NCBI RefSeq assembly: GCF_000717275.1
Contig: NZ_JNYV01000003.1
Span: 434,001-498,000 of the forward strand
Reading direction: 5' to 3'
Origin: Kitasatospora arboriphila
GTDB lineage: Bacteria; Actinomycetota; Actinomycetes; Mycobacteriales; Mycobacteriaceae
Length of the DNA stretch: 64,000 bases
Positions 52,106-64,000 of this stretch are shown here, piece by piece; position 1 is the stretch's first letter; each line of letters begins with the position of its first letter. The notes beneath the pieces were generated by a model that saw only the letters and a list, made by a program, of their open reading frames with translations, was not told the origin of the DNA and made no database searches. The position numbers were made by a program, and so were the translations under genes.

Positions 52106-52621
52106 TTAGTACCCGGCCCCGCGGGCGGAGAGTGAAGTCTCGTCGCCGGACGGCAGGGATTTCGCGTAGCAGCGGCTCAACGGGCTACCCGCGTAGTGGC
52201 CGTAGTTCTCGATGAGGGAGTACCCCAACGACTCGTACAGCGCCATCGCCTCCGGTTGGCGGGTGCCGGTCTCGAGCCGGACCACGTCGGTCCCACGTGT
52301 GGCCGCCCGATGCTCGAGTGCATTCATCAGTGACCGCGCCACGCCTCGCCCGCGCTGCCCGGGCTCGACGTACAGCCGCTTGACCTCGTCGAGTCCAGGG
52401 CGCACACCGATCAAGACGACAACACCAACCGCTACTCCGTCGACAACGGCCACGAAGTGGTCGCCGGTCGTGGGAAGGGGTTCGAGCTCCACGTCACCGG
52501 GGTAGCGGACATTCAGCTCGGCGACGGCAGCGGCGACCAAACGCTGCACATCGGAGTCGTCGGCCGGCCGGGTCTCGATGTCCGTCCGGGTCTCGCCATC
52601 ACGGCCCATGTTCATATCCAT
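52106..52621 (-). CDS. GNAT-family N-acetyltransferase
   Basis: About 171 residues of the GNAT fold. The acetyl-CoA-binding motif A is VKRLYVEPGQRGRGVARSLMNALE, and the C-terminal RQPEAMALYESLGYSLIENYG is typical. The start is one of three closely placed ATGs (52621, 52615 and one upstream). It is divergent from the PhzF-like gene by 36 bp and heads a two-gene operon with the hydrolase. The acceptor is unknown. Confidence 0.82.
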   Translation of the reverse strand: MDMNMGRDGETRTDIETRPADDSDVQRLVAAAVAELNVRYPGDVELEPLPTTGDHFVAVVDGVAVGVVVLIGVRPGLDEVKRLYVEPGQRGRGVARSLMNALEHRAATRGTDVVRLETGTRQPEAMALYESLGYSLIENYGHYAGSPLSRCYAKSLPSGDETSLSARGAGY

Positions 52622-52657
52622 TGGAAAACGGTAAATCGACCAGGGCACAATTCACAC

Positions 52658-53506
52658 ATGCCCCTGCGCCCCTTCCAGCAAGTCGACGTCTTCGTGTCCG
52701 GATCCCTCTCGGGGAACGCCGTCGCCGTCGTCTTCGACGCCGACGGCTTGACCGATGCGTCGATGGCGGCCTTCGCGAACTGGACGAATCTGGCGGAGAC
52801 GACGTTCTTCCAGACCCCTGACGACCCGGCGGCGGACTACAAACTGCGCATCTTCACCACCGCCGAAGAGCTGCCGTTCGCCGGCCACCCCACCCTCGGA
52901 TCAGCCCACGCCTGGTTGCGTGCGGGTGGGGTTCCCAAGGGCGACAACATCGTTCAGGAGTGCGGCGCCGGGCTCGTCACGATCAGGTCCGACGGTGACC
53001 GCCTGGCATTCGCGAGTCCTCCGCTGGTCCGGTCGGGGCCTGTCGACGACCCGGATCTGGCCACGATCCACGCGGCCCTGGGGCTTGCGCCATCCGATGT
53101 CGTCGCCTCGAACTGGGTGGACAACGGGCCACGGTGGATCGGCCTGATGCTCACCTCCGCGCAGCGAGTACTTGATGTCCGTCCGGATTTTGATGCACTC
53201 GGGTCGCTCAACGTCGGTGTGATCGGCCCGTATCGGGGAGATGTGCCCATGCCCGCCGATCGGCCGGATTTTGAGGTCCGGGCGTTCATTCCGGGGGTCG
53301 CCGCACCCGAGGACCCGGTGACGGGGAGCCTCAATGCAGGACTCGCGACGTGGCTGCGCGGTGAGCAGCAGGTACCGGCGTCGTACGTGGCCTCGCAGGG
53401 GACCGTGCTCGGCCGGGCGGGCCGGGTCTACATCGACGATGACGGCACCGACATCTGGGTGGGTGGCCGCAGTGCCACCGTCATCAGCGGCGAGGTGGAC
53501 CTGTAG
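52658..53506 (+). CDS. PhzF-family isomerase-like protein
   Basis: A 282-residue protein of the PhzF/YddE fold (two diaminopimelate-epimerase-like halves). The conserved catalytic Glu47 is in NWTNLAETTFF, and FAGHPTLGSAHAWL and EDPVTGSLNAGLATWL are the two phosphate-loop-like elements. Homologues isomerise a phenazine intermediate in phz operons, but most genomes carry copies without any phenazine cluster, as here. tatD follows after 2 bp, so it is co-transcribed with tatD. Confidence 0.85.
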   Translation: MPLRPFQQVDVFVSGSLSGNAVAVVFDADGLTDASMAAFANWTNLAETTFFQTPDDPAADYKLRIFTTAEELPFAGHPTLGSAHAWLRAGGVPKGDNIVQECGAGLVTIRSDGDRLAFASPPLVRSGPVDDPDLATIHAALGLAPSDVVASNWVDNGPRWIGLMLTSAQRVLDVRPDFDALGSLNVGVIGPYRGDVPMPADRPDFEVRAFIPGVAAPEDPVTGSLNAGLATWLRGEQQVPASYVASQGTVLGRAGRVYIDDDGTDIWVGGRSATVISGEVDL

Positions 53507-53508
53507 CG

Positions 53509-55616
<2,108 letters not shown>

Positions 55617-55647
55617 CCGCGCCGGCACCCGTTGATCGGGCAGCGCT

Positions 55648-56511
55648 CTGACCAACTCGCCCGCGCTGCTCGGCCCCGTCGAAATCCGGGAACTCGCAGC
55701 CGCTCTCGACATCCGGCCCACCAAGACGCTGGGGCAGAACTTCGTTCACGACGCGAACACCGTGCGGCGGATCGTCGCGGCGTCAGGAGTCGGAGGCGAT
55801 GACGTCGCCCTGGAGGTCGGCCCGGGTCTCGGCTCGCTGACCCTGGGGTTGCTCGGCGCGGCACGGTCGGTGCTCGCCGTCGAGATCGACCCTCGCCTCG
55901 CCGGTCGCCTGCCCGACACCGTTGCCGACCGCGCACCCGATCAGGCAGGTGAACTCACCGTTGTCACGGCCGACGCACTGCGGGTCACGGCAGCCGATCT
56001 ACCGCAGCCGCCCACCGCGCTGGTCGCCAACCTCCCGTACAACGTCGCGGTGCCGGTGCTGCTGCACCTGATGTCGGAGTTCCCGAGCATCACCTCCGCC
56101 CTGGTGATGGTGCAACTCGAAGTGGCCCAGCGGCTCGCCGCGGGGCCAGGTGGCCGCGTCTACGGGGTCCCCAGCGTCAAGGCCCGCTTCTTCGGAGAGG
56201 TCGGGCAGGCCGGAACCGTGGGGCGCAGCGTGTTCTGGCCCGAACCCAAGGTGGAATCCGGACTCGTGCGGATCCGCCGATACGCCCAGGCGCCGTGGCC
56301 GATCGACGAAGTACATCGACGTCGGGTGTTCTCGGTGATCGATGCGGCTTTCGCCCAGCGGCGCAAGACATTACGTGCCGCCCTCTCGGGACTCGCCGGT
56401 TCTGCCGCACAGGCGGAGAGCATGCTGGTCGCCGCCGGGATCGACCCAGGTCTGCGCGGTGAGCGGCTGGCCATCGAGGACTACGTCGCGCTCGCCGCGC
56501 AACTCGATTAG
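55648..56511 (+). CDS. ksgA: 16S rRNA dimethyladenosine transferase KsgA (unusual start)
   Basis: About 287 residues of the KsgA/RsmA family, which dimethylates two adenines near the 3' end of 16S rRNA. The SAM site starts [14 protein letters not shown] and [14 protein letters not shown], and [18 protein letters not shown] is the NLPY motif; FFGEVGQAG and [12 protein letters not shown] follow. Between the in-frame TGA at 55633 and the GTG at 55762 there is no ATG, GTG or TTG, and that GTG is after the conserved LGQNF motif. I therefore propose a CTG start at 55648 (CTG ACC AAC), whose first residues resemble those recalled for M. tuberculosis KsgA. A sequencing error is the alternative. Confidence 0.8.
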   Translation: MTNSPALLGPVEIRELAAALDIRPTKTLGQNFVHDANTVRRIVAASGVGGDDVALEVGPGLGSLTLGLLGAARSVLAVEIDPRLAGRLPDTVADRAPDQAGELTVVTADALRVTAADLPQPPTALVANLPYNVAVPVLLHLMSEFPSITSALVMVQLEVAQRLAAGPGGRVYGVPSVKARFFGEVGQAGTVGRSVFWPEPKVESGLVRIRRYAQAPWPIDEVHRRRVFSVIDAAFAQRRKTLRAALSGLAGSAAQAESMLVAAGIDPGLRGERLAIEDYVALAAQLD

Positions 56512-56526
56512 GAGGGCCGCATAGAC

Positions 56527-57470
56527 TTGAACACCGTGTTGTCTGTCGTCCCACGCCCCGTCACCGTTCGGGTGCCTGCCAAGGTGAATCTGCACCTGGG
56601 GGTGGGTTTGCCGCGTCGTGACGGCTATCACGAATTGACCACCGTCTTCCAGGCGCTCTCGCTGTCGGACACCATCTCGGTGGTCCCGGCCGACGACCTG
56701 TCGATCACCGTCACCGGCGACAGTGCCGGCGCGGTACCGCTCGATGCAACAAATCTCGCCTGGCGCGCGGCGGAGCTGATGGCCCGGGTGGCCGGTCGCG
56801 AGCCCGCTGTCACCATCAGCATCACCAAGGGGATCCCTGTCGCCGGCGGGATGGCCGGGGGAAGCGCGGATGCCGCCGGGACACTGGTGGCACTGGCACG
56901 GTTGTGGCGACTGGACATCGGTCGCGACAAGATGCGCGACCTCGCGGCCGAACTGGGCAGCGACGTCCCGTTTGCGGTGCGGGGCGGTACCGCACTCGGC
57001 ACGGGTCGTGGCGAGAAGTTGACCACCGTGCTCTCACGCGGCGAGTACCACTGGGTGCTGGCCGTGGCCAAGGAAGGACTCAGTACCGCCGCCGTGTACC
57101 GCGAACTCGATCAACTCCGAAAGTCGTACTCCTCAGAAGAGGACACCGGCACCTACACCGAATCGCCCGACGAACTCTTGCAGGCGCTGGCGTCGGGAGA
57201 CCCCGTGCGCGTGGCGGCCTTGCTGCACAACGACATGCAACCGGCCGCGCTGTCGATGCGACCGGCGCTACGCAGGACACTGCGCGCAGGCGTAGACGCC
57301 GGGGCGCTGGCCGGGATCGTGTCCGGCTCCGGACCGACCTGCGCGTTCCTGTGTGCCGATGAGACGTCCGCCGTGACCACCGCCGCCGAGTTGTCGGGAG
57401 CTGGGGTGTGCCGTGCAGTCCGGACCGCGTCCGGACCGGTTGCCGGCGCCCGCCTGATCGAAGGGGCCGC

Positions 57471-57474
<4 letters not shown>
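56527..57474 (+). CDS. ispE: 4-diphosphocytidyl-2-C-methyl-D-erythritol kinase IspE
   Basis: A 315-residue GHMP kinase of the MEP isoprenoid pathway. Motifs are [35 protein letters not shown], the ATP loop [36 protein letters not shown] and [14 protein letters not shown]. It phosphorylates CDP-methylerythritol using ATP. The start is a TTG with AGGAGG 11 nt upstream, 16 bp after ksgA. Its stop overlaps the next start (ATGA). Confidence 0.94.
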
Positions 57475-59285
<1,811 letters not shown>

Positions 59286-59298
59286 GAAGGAGGATTCG

Positions 59299-60300
59299 AT
59301 GTCGTTCATCCGTACACAGGTGTCAGGTGGGGTCGGCGAGATCATCCTTGATCGCCCCAAGGCGCTCAATGCCCTGGACCAGACGATGGTGGACGACATG
59401 TTTCCCGTCCTCACGGCGTGGGCTGACGATCCGGCCATCGAACTCGTGCTGGTCACCTCGGCCAGCGACCGGGCATTCTGCGCAGGTGGCGACATCCGTG
59501 CGATCCGAGACGCCGCCGTTGCCGGCGACCATGCTTCTGTCACACGGTATTTCAGCGCAGAATACGAACTGGACCAGCTGATCGCCGAATACCCCAAGCC
59601 TTATGTCGCGCTGATCGACGGTGCCGCCATGGGTGGTGGGCTCGGCATCAGCGTGCACGGTGAGGTTCGCGTGGTCAGTGAAAAGGCCATGATCGCAATG
59701 CCCGAGACAGCAATCGGGTTCATCCCCGACATCGGATCCACCTACTTCTTGCCGCGACTGCCTGCCGGCGTCGGGCTCTGGCTGGGCCTCACCGGCGCGC
59801 GGGTGCGGGGCGCGGACGCGGTGGCGCTCGGCCTGGCCACCCACTTCGTGCCCAGCGATCTGTTCGAGGGCCTGGCGGACGACATCCGCTCGGGAGTGCC
59901 GCTGGGTCAGGCGTTGTCGGGACGCGCGGAGCCCGTCACCGGGACCGAGTTGCCGCTGGCGAAGATCGCCGAGTACTTCAGCGACGATCCGATCGAGGCG
60001 ATCGTCGGCGGGTTGCGCGGCGCCGTGGTCGACGAATGGGCCACCGAGATGGTTGCCCTGCTCGACAAGGCATCACCCACCAGCCTTGCCGTGACGGTTG
60101 CCATGATCGACCTCGGTAGCCGCTCAACACTTGATCAGTGCCTCGAACGAGAGCTCAACGCCGCCGAACAGATCACCCGCACTCACGACTTCGCCGAAGG
60201 GGTCCGGGCCGTGCTGGTGGACAAGGATCGAAACCCGCGGTTCGACCCTGCCGACCTCGCCGATGTGGATCCAGCAGTGGTTGCCCGCATCGTCGGCTAG
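59299..60300 (+). CDS. 3-hydroxyisobutyryl-CoA hydrolase/enoyl-CoA hydratase family protein
   Basis: A 333-residue crotonase-fold protein. The oxyanion motifs FCAGGDIRAI and GAAMGGGLGISVHGEVRV are present, and PETAIGFIPDIGSTYFLPRLPAGVGLWLGLTGARV, with the length and long C-terminal region, matches 3-hydroxyisobutyryl-CoA hydrolases of valine breakdown rather than simple hydratases. AAGGAGG precedes the ATG. It is 13 bp downstream of the ABC-F gene. No other valine genes are close. Confidence 0.88.
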   Translation: MSFIRTQVSGGVGEIILDRPKALNALDQTMVDDMFPVLTAWADDPAIELVLVTSASDRAFCAGGDIRAIRDAAVAGDHASVTRYFSAEYELDQLIAEYPKPYVALIDGAAMGGGLGISVHGEVRVVSEKAMIAMPETAIGFIPDIGSTYFLPRLPAGVGLWLGLTGARVRGADAVALGLATHFVPSDLFEGLADDIRSGVPLGQALSGRAEPVTGTELPLAKIAEYFSDDPIEAIVGGLRGAVVDEWATEMVALLDKASPTSLAVTVAMIDLGSRSTLDQCLERELNAAEQITRTHDFAEGVRAVLVDKDRNPRFDPADLADVDPAVVARIVG

Positions 60301-60410
60301 CGATCACCTGCCCGGAGGTCGAGTCCGACCCCGCGGCATTGGGTTGTGCGTGACCATTACCGATTCCGGTCGACCTGGCCATTCGTAGAGCGCGGTGACT
60401 TCCGGTGCCA

Positions 60411-60459
60411 TACTCTCGACACCACGAGTGGGTCATCTGACCCACTCACTCGGTGTCGA
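60411..60459 (+). promoter_or_regulatory. Nested dyad with -10 element before a TetR gene
   Basis: TACTCT (60411-60416) is a possible -10. Outer arms TCGACACC (60416-60423) and GGTGTCGA (60452-60459) enclose inner arms GAGTGGGTCA (60426-60435) and TGACCCACTC (60438-60447). All arms are perfect and nearly share one centre. It ends 12 bp before the GTG. A TetR autoregulatory operator is likely; a hairpin at the end of the preceding gene is also possible. Confidence 0.6.
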
Positions 60460-60470
60460 AAGGGTGGTCC

Positions 60471-61178
60471 GTGGCGAGGATGTCCGTGGAGACCCGCAGA
60501 GATCTGCTGGTCCAGGCCGCTTTCCGGGTGATCGCCGAGCACGGGGTCGAAGCCGCGACCACCCGGCGGATCAGCGCTGCTGCCTCGATGTCACTCGCCA
60601 GCTTCCATTACGCGTTCGAATCGCGCGACGAACTACTCGCCGAGTTGGTGGCGCGTGGAACCTCTGACGAACTCGCGACCTTCACCGCGCCCTTGAGTCC
60701 TCCGTCGCCGAGTCGCGGGCCGACCGATTCCGGGCCGGACGATCCCGAGCGTCGCACCGAAGGTGCTGGGACCGAGGGTGCTGGTACCGAACAATCAGCC
60801 GAATGGGTGCTGCCGGCCGACATCGGCGACCTTCTCAAAGCCGGGCTGATGTCGTATCTCGAGAGCATCATCGCCGACCCGGGGCGTGAATCGGCGATGA
60901 TCACATTGGCGCAATATGCCCGGCGCACAACGGGACTCGAGCACTTCGCGCAGCGCCTCTACGACCGGTACTACGAAATAGCGCAGACGACGCTGGAAGC
61001 GGCGGCCGAGGCGATGCATGTCCAATGGGCCACCGCGCCCAGCCATCTCGCACCGCTGGTGGTCGCGGCCACCGATGGTCTGACGTTGGCGTACCTCAGC
61101 ACCGGCGACCGTGAGATCGCAGAGCGGATCATCGATGCCACCGTGACCATGTTGCGTTCACATCTGGTGTCGCCGTGA
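60471..61178 (+). CDS. TetR-family regulator
   Basis: About 235 residues. The HTH is VIAEHGVEAATTRRISAAASMSLASFHYAFESRDELLAELV, then a Pro/Gly/Glu-rich linker (about residues 70-110, SPPSPSRGPTDSGPDDPER) that is unusual for TetR, then a helical ligand domain. The start is a GTG with AAAGGG upstream; an ATG three codons later is possible. It is the first gene of an operon and overlaps the MFS start (GTGA). It probably binds the nested dyad and represses the operon, which is inference. Confidence 0.87.
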   Translation: MARMSVETRRDLLVQAAFRVIAEHGVEAATTRRISAAASMSLASFHYAFESRDELLAELVARGTSDELATFTAPLSPPSPSRGPTDSGPDDPERRTEGAGTEGAGTEQSAEWVLPADIGDLLKAGLMSYLESIIADPGRESAMITLAQYARRTTGLEHFAQRLYDRYYEIAQTTLEAAAEAMHVQWATAPSHLAPLVVAATDGLTLAYLSTGDREIAERIIDATVTMLRSHLVSP

Positions 61179-62428
61179 CCATCACGACGCAGCCCAGGGT
61201 GTCGAGACGGTGGGTGGCGCTGTTCGCGCTGGCCTGGGTGGGTATCTGGATGGCGCAGCTTGCGCCGTTCCAGTTGGCGCTGCCCGAACAGATCAATGAC
61301 TGGCTGGGCGTGGGAGACATACTGCAGCAGAGCAACTGGGAACGAAGCGTCACCACGTTCGGAACCATCTCCGGGATGTCGGCGGTGTGCGCTCTGGTGG
61401 CGTTTCCGCTCGCCGGCGCCCTGAGTGACCGGACCACCGGACGATTCGGCCGCAGGCGTCCGTGGATCCTCGCCGGAACGGCGGTCTTCGCGGCCGCGCT
61501 TGTTCTGCTGGGCCCGCAGCACACCTACTGGGGGCTGGCCCTCTTCTGGTGCCTGGCGCTGACCGGCTTCAGCATGGCAGCAGCGGCACTGACCGCACTG
61601 ATCAGCGACCAGGTGCCGGTCGAGCAGCGCGGGGTGGTGTCGAGCTGGGTGTCGGCGCCGCAGGCGATCGGCACCATCGCCGGTATCGCTGTGCTCGCCG
61701 CGGTGGGCGCACACTACGTCGCCGGGTATACCTTGCTGGCGCTGTTGCTCGTGGTACTCGTTGTGCCCTTTGCCCTTTGGGTTCCTGACCCTCCCGTGCA
61801 ATCGGTCGCGACACTACGCCTGAGTGTGGGCGCGCTGTTCGCCGAGCTGTGGATCTCGCCGCGCGAACAACCGGACTTCGGCTGGACACTACTGGGACGG
61901 GTGCTCGTCAACATCGGCAATGCGCTCGGTACATCGCTGTTGTTCTTCTACCTCCAGTTCGGGCTCGAGGTGTCCGAGCCCGAGGAGTCGCTGCTGGCTC
62001 TCACCGCGGTCTACATGGTGTTCGTCATCACGGTCGCGGTCGGATCCGGCGCCCTGAGTGACCGGATCGGGAGGCGCAAGCCGTTTGTCCTCGTTGCCGG
62101 CGTGCTGCAAGGTGTTGCCGCACTGGTGATCGCAATCGTTCCCGGCCTCGCGACGACCATCGTCGCGGCCGCCTTGTTGGGCGCGGGATTCGGCTGTTTC
62201 CTCGCCGTCGACCAAGCGCTGGCCACGCAAGTGCTGCCCGACGCCGACCACTACGGAAAGGATCTGGGGATCATGAACATCGCGATGGCCGTGCCACAAG
62301 CACTGGGCCCGCTGCTCGGGGCCTTCATCGTCCACCTCACGTCCGGGTTCACCGGGCTGTTCGTCGCGTCGGCGTTCTTCGGGATACTCGGTGGTCTGTC
62401 GGTGCTCCGGGTGAGGAGTGTGCGATGA
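61175..62428 (+). CDS. MFS transporter (GPH/sugar-like)
   Basis: A 417-residue twelve-helix transporter. Motif A-like loops are SDRTTGRFGRRRPWILAG and SDRIGRRKPFVLVAG. The first of these, with its R-R-R-P-W-I, resembles the glycoside/sucrose group of MFS. It starts with GTG overlapping the TetR stop and ends in an ATGA overlap with the PLP enzyme gene. The substrate is not known; the downstream enzymes suggest a sugar lactone or amino-acid-like solute. Confidence 0.84.
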   Translation: MTITTQPRVSRRWVALFALAWVGIWMAQLAPFQLALPEQINDWLGVGDILQQSNWERSVTTFGTISGMSAVCALVAFPLAGALSDRTTGRFGRRRPWILAGTAVFAAALVLLGPQHTYWGLALFWCLALTGFSMAAAALTALISDQVPVEQRGVVSSWVSAPQAIGTIAGIAVLAAVGAHYVAGYTLLALLLVVLVVPFALWVPDPPVQSVATLRLSVGALFAELWISPREQPDFGWTLLGRVLVNIGNALGTSLLFFYLQFGLEVSEPEESLLALTAVYMVFVITVAVGSGALSDRIGRRKPFVLVAGVLQGVAALVIAIVPGLATTIVAAALLGAGFGCFLAVDQALATQVLPDADHYGKDLGIMNIAMAVPQALGPLLGAFIVHLTSGFTGLFVASAFFGILGGLSVLRVRSVR

Positions 62429-63684
62429 CCGAGCTCGGACTGGACGGAGCCGTGATGCGACCGGAGTGGCCGTGGGCGGCAGAACCCGAAAGATACTGGC
62501 GTGACATCGATCAAGCGGTACGCGACCACGGTGCGCCCGACGGACCGGTGGCAGTCCTGGAACTGACAGCGCTCCGGCACAACGTCGCGGATCTGCGCGC
62601 CCGGGCCGGCGGAGTCCCGATTCGGATCGCGTCGAAATCGGTGCGGGTACGTTCGGTGATCAGTGAGATCCTCGCCACCGATGGCTTCGCCGGTGTGCTG
62701 GCCTACGACGTCGCCGAAGCCCACTGGCTCGCCACCGAGGCGGCTGTGACCGACGTACTGGTGGGATATCCGACAGCCAACGCGCATGCGATCGCGAAAC
62801 TGTCGACGGACCCGGTGGCGGCCGAGAGGGTCACCCTCCTTGTCGATTCGGTGGACCACCTCGACCTCATCGCGCATGCAGTGCCACCGGGCGCTGCTGA
62901 CGTCAGGGTCGCCATCGACCTCGACGCGTCCTACTCCTCCCGATTGCTGGGCCACATCGGTGTTCGGCGATCGCCGGTCCGCACGGTGGCGCAAGCCAAA
63001 CGGCTCGCGCACGAGGTGGCTGCGCGGTCTGGTGTGAGGTTGGTCGGAGTGATGTCGTACGAGGCCCAGGTGGCCGGTGTGGGCGATGCAATACCGCGCA
63101 AGCGACTGCGTAACAAGATGATCACCGAGATGCAGCGGCGGTCGATGGCCGAGTTGATCGATCGGCGGGGGCGGGTGGTCGATGCCCTGCGGCAGATCGC
63201 GGACCTCGAGTTCGTCAACGCCGGGGGCACCGGTTCGATCGAGGTCACCGCCACCGACCCGTCCATCACGGACATCGCCGCCGGGAGTGGGTTCTTCGGC
63301 GGCCACCTGTTCGACAACTACGCCTATTTCAAGCCGGCCCCGGCCCTGTCGTTCGGCTTGTCGGTTGTTCGCGTCCCGGCCAAGGGCATCGTGACGTGCC
63401 TCGGAGGTGGGTGGGTGGCGTCCGGACCGCCGGCTCGCGACCGACTGCCGCTGCCGGTGTGGCCCGCCGGACTCGACTACCTGCCGCGCGAGGCGGCCGG
63501 GGAAGTACAGACGCCACTGACCGGCAAGGCTGCACAACAGATGCGGGTCGGGGACCGGGTGTGGATGCGGCACACCAAGTCCGGCGAATTGAGTGAACAC
63601 GTCAACTCGATCCTCGTGGTCGACGGCGGCAGGGTGGTCGGTGAACTGCCGACCTATCGCGGCGAAGGGAAGTGCTTTCTGTGA
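62425..63684 (+). CDS. Alanine-racemase-fold PLP enzyme (amino acid deaminase/aldolase-like)
   Basis: A 419-residue fold-type III PLP protein. The PLP Lys is Lys71 in IRIASKSVRVRSV, the barrel continues to FVNAGGTGSIEVTATDPSITDIAAGSGFFGGHLFDNY, and the C-terminal part has HTKSGELSEHVNSILVVDGGRVVGELPTYRGEGKCFL. It resembles D-threonine aldolase/D-serine dehydratase more than biosynthetic Alr. Actinobacterial copies beside sugar-lactone oxidases are of unproven function. Coupled to both neighbours by 4-bp overlaps. Confidence 0.83.
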   Translation: MTELGLDGAVMRPEWPWAAEPERYWRDIDQAVRDHGAPDGPVAVLELTALRHNVADLRARAGGVPIRIASKSVRVRSVISEILATDGFAGVLAYDVAEAHWLATEAAVTDVLVGYPTANAHAIAKLSTDPVAAERVTLLVDSVDHLDLIAHAVPPGAADVRVAIDLDASYSSRLLGHIGVRRSPVRTVAQAKRLAHEVAARSGVRLVGVMSYEAQVAGVGDAIPRKRLRNKMITEMQRRSMAELIDRRGRVVDALRQIADLEFVNAGGTGSIEVTATDPSITDIAAGSGFFGGHLFDNYAYFKPAPALSFGLSVVRVPAKGIVTCLGGGWVASGPPARDRLPLPVWPAGLDYLPREAAGEVQTPLTGKAAQQMRVGDRVWMRHTKSGELSEHVNSILVVDGGRVVGELPTYRGEGKCFL

Positions 63685-64000
63685 CGGCGGTGTGGCGGAA
63701 CTGGGGCCGGACGGAATCGGTGAACCCGGCCGAGGTGGTGACGCCACGAGACACCGATGAAGTTGCCGAGGTGGTGGCGAGAGCTCGCAACAGCGGTGTG
63801 ACCGTCAAGGCCGTGGGGTCCGGGCACAGCTTCAGTGCCATTGCGATTGCTCCAGAGATTCAGCTGGACATGTCAGGTCAACGCGGACTGGTCGCCGTCG
63901 ACACTGCCACCGGCCGGGCGACACTGCGAGCGGGCACCACCTTGCGCGAGATCCCCGGTCTTCTCGCGCCGTACGGGTTGGCCATGGCGAACCTCGGCGA
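63681..64000 (+). CDS. D-arabinono-1,4-lactone oxidase/FAD-linked oxidase, N-terminal part
   Basis: The first 106 codons of an FAD-linked oxidase of the ALO/GULO family; the rest is beyond the window. The covalent-FAD His49 is in VKAVGSGHSF, preceded by VVTPRDTDEVAEVVARARNSGVTV, and ATLRAGTTLREIPGLLAPYGLAMANLG continues the FAD domain. It oxidises sugar lactones (D-arabinono- or L-gulono-1,4-lactone). GTG overlaps the preceding stop (GTGA), so it is the fourth gene of the coupled operon. Confidence 0.88.
   Translation, partial: MTAVWRNWGRTESVNPAEVVTPRDTDEVAEVVARARNSGVTVKAVGSGHSFSAIAIAPEIQLDMSGQRGLVAVDTATGRATLRAGTTLREIPGLLAPYGLAMANLG

Noticed and set aside
52658..53506. Part of a phenazine biosynthesis cluster
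   Set aside because: Only a PhzF-like protein is present; no other phz genes are nearby and lone PhzF-like genes are common.

Overview
The window is high-GC, densely packed, mostly protein-coding DNA from a member of the Mycobacteriales. It looks closest to Gordonia or Rhodococcus, but the genus is inferred. The main evidence is the right-hand third, where the order pmt / rsmI / pabB / metG / tatD / rpfB / ksgA / ispE matches the M. tuberculosis Rv1002c-Rv1011 neighbourhood as I remember it. Supporting signs are an F420-type PPOX protein, a DUF5994 protein, GTGA/ATGA operon overlaps and apparently leaderless promoters. I see no rRNA, tRNA, CRISPR array, insertion sequence or phage gene.

Left (1-12.9 kb): a minus-strand operon encodes a luciferase-like oxidoreductase, a phosphoribosyltransferase, a YihY/BrkB membrane protein and a CrtI-like desaturase. 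A DJ-1/PfpI protein and an EamA exporter follow, the exporter divergent from a CGNR regulator. Next is a compact putative biosynthetic locus: a type III polyketide synthase divergent from a glycosyltransferase and an MhpA-like aromatic hydroxylase. A secreted lipase-like lipoprotein and a paired SMR efflux pump follow.

Accessory catabolic region (12.9-22.8 kb): two isopenicillin-N-synthase-like 2OG-Fe(II) oxygenases flank a NitT/TauT-type ABC importer. A FadR-type GntR regulator, a deaminase with the full cytosine-deaminase metal/catalytic residue set, an MFS transporter and a PLP lyase follow. Four CATG-centred sites lie in the divergent control region. This is the best candidate here for an undescribed pathway, probably uptake and oxidation/deamination of an N-heterocycle.

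Middle (22.8-42 kb): regulator/exporter modules with readable operators. These are TetR/ABC exporter; LuxR-GAF/acyl-CoA synthetase; SoxR/flavin reductase/DHA2 exporter, with a textbook 19-bp-spacer MerR-type promoter; and a VioC-like amino-acid oxygenase next to TetR/DHA2 exporter. A molybdopterin oxidoreductase with a DUF2236 protein, an MFS pump, a lone arginine deiminase and a short GntR follow.

Right (42-64 kb): a BCCT transporter, then the conserved core (protein O-mannosyltransferase, RsmI, PabB, MetG). Five inserted genes follow: NhaA, PPOX, hydrolase, GNAT and PhzF. Then come TatD, RpfB, KsgA, IspE, an ABC-F ATPase and a 3-hydroxyisobutyryl-CoA hydrolase-like protein. ksgA lacks any ATG/GTG/TTG start in its usable reading frame. 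The window ends in a translationally coupled TetR / MFS / alanine-racemase-fold / sugar-lactone-oxidase operon, cut off by the window edge.
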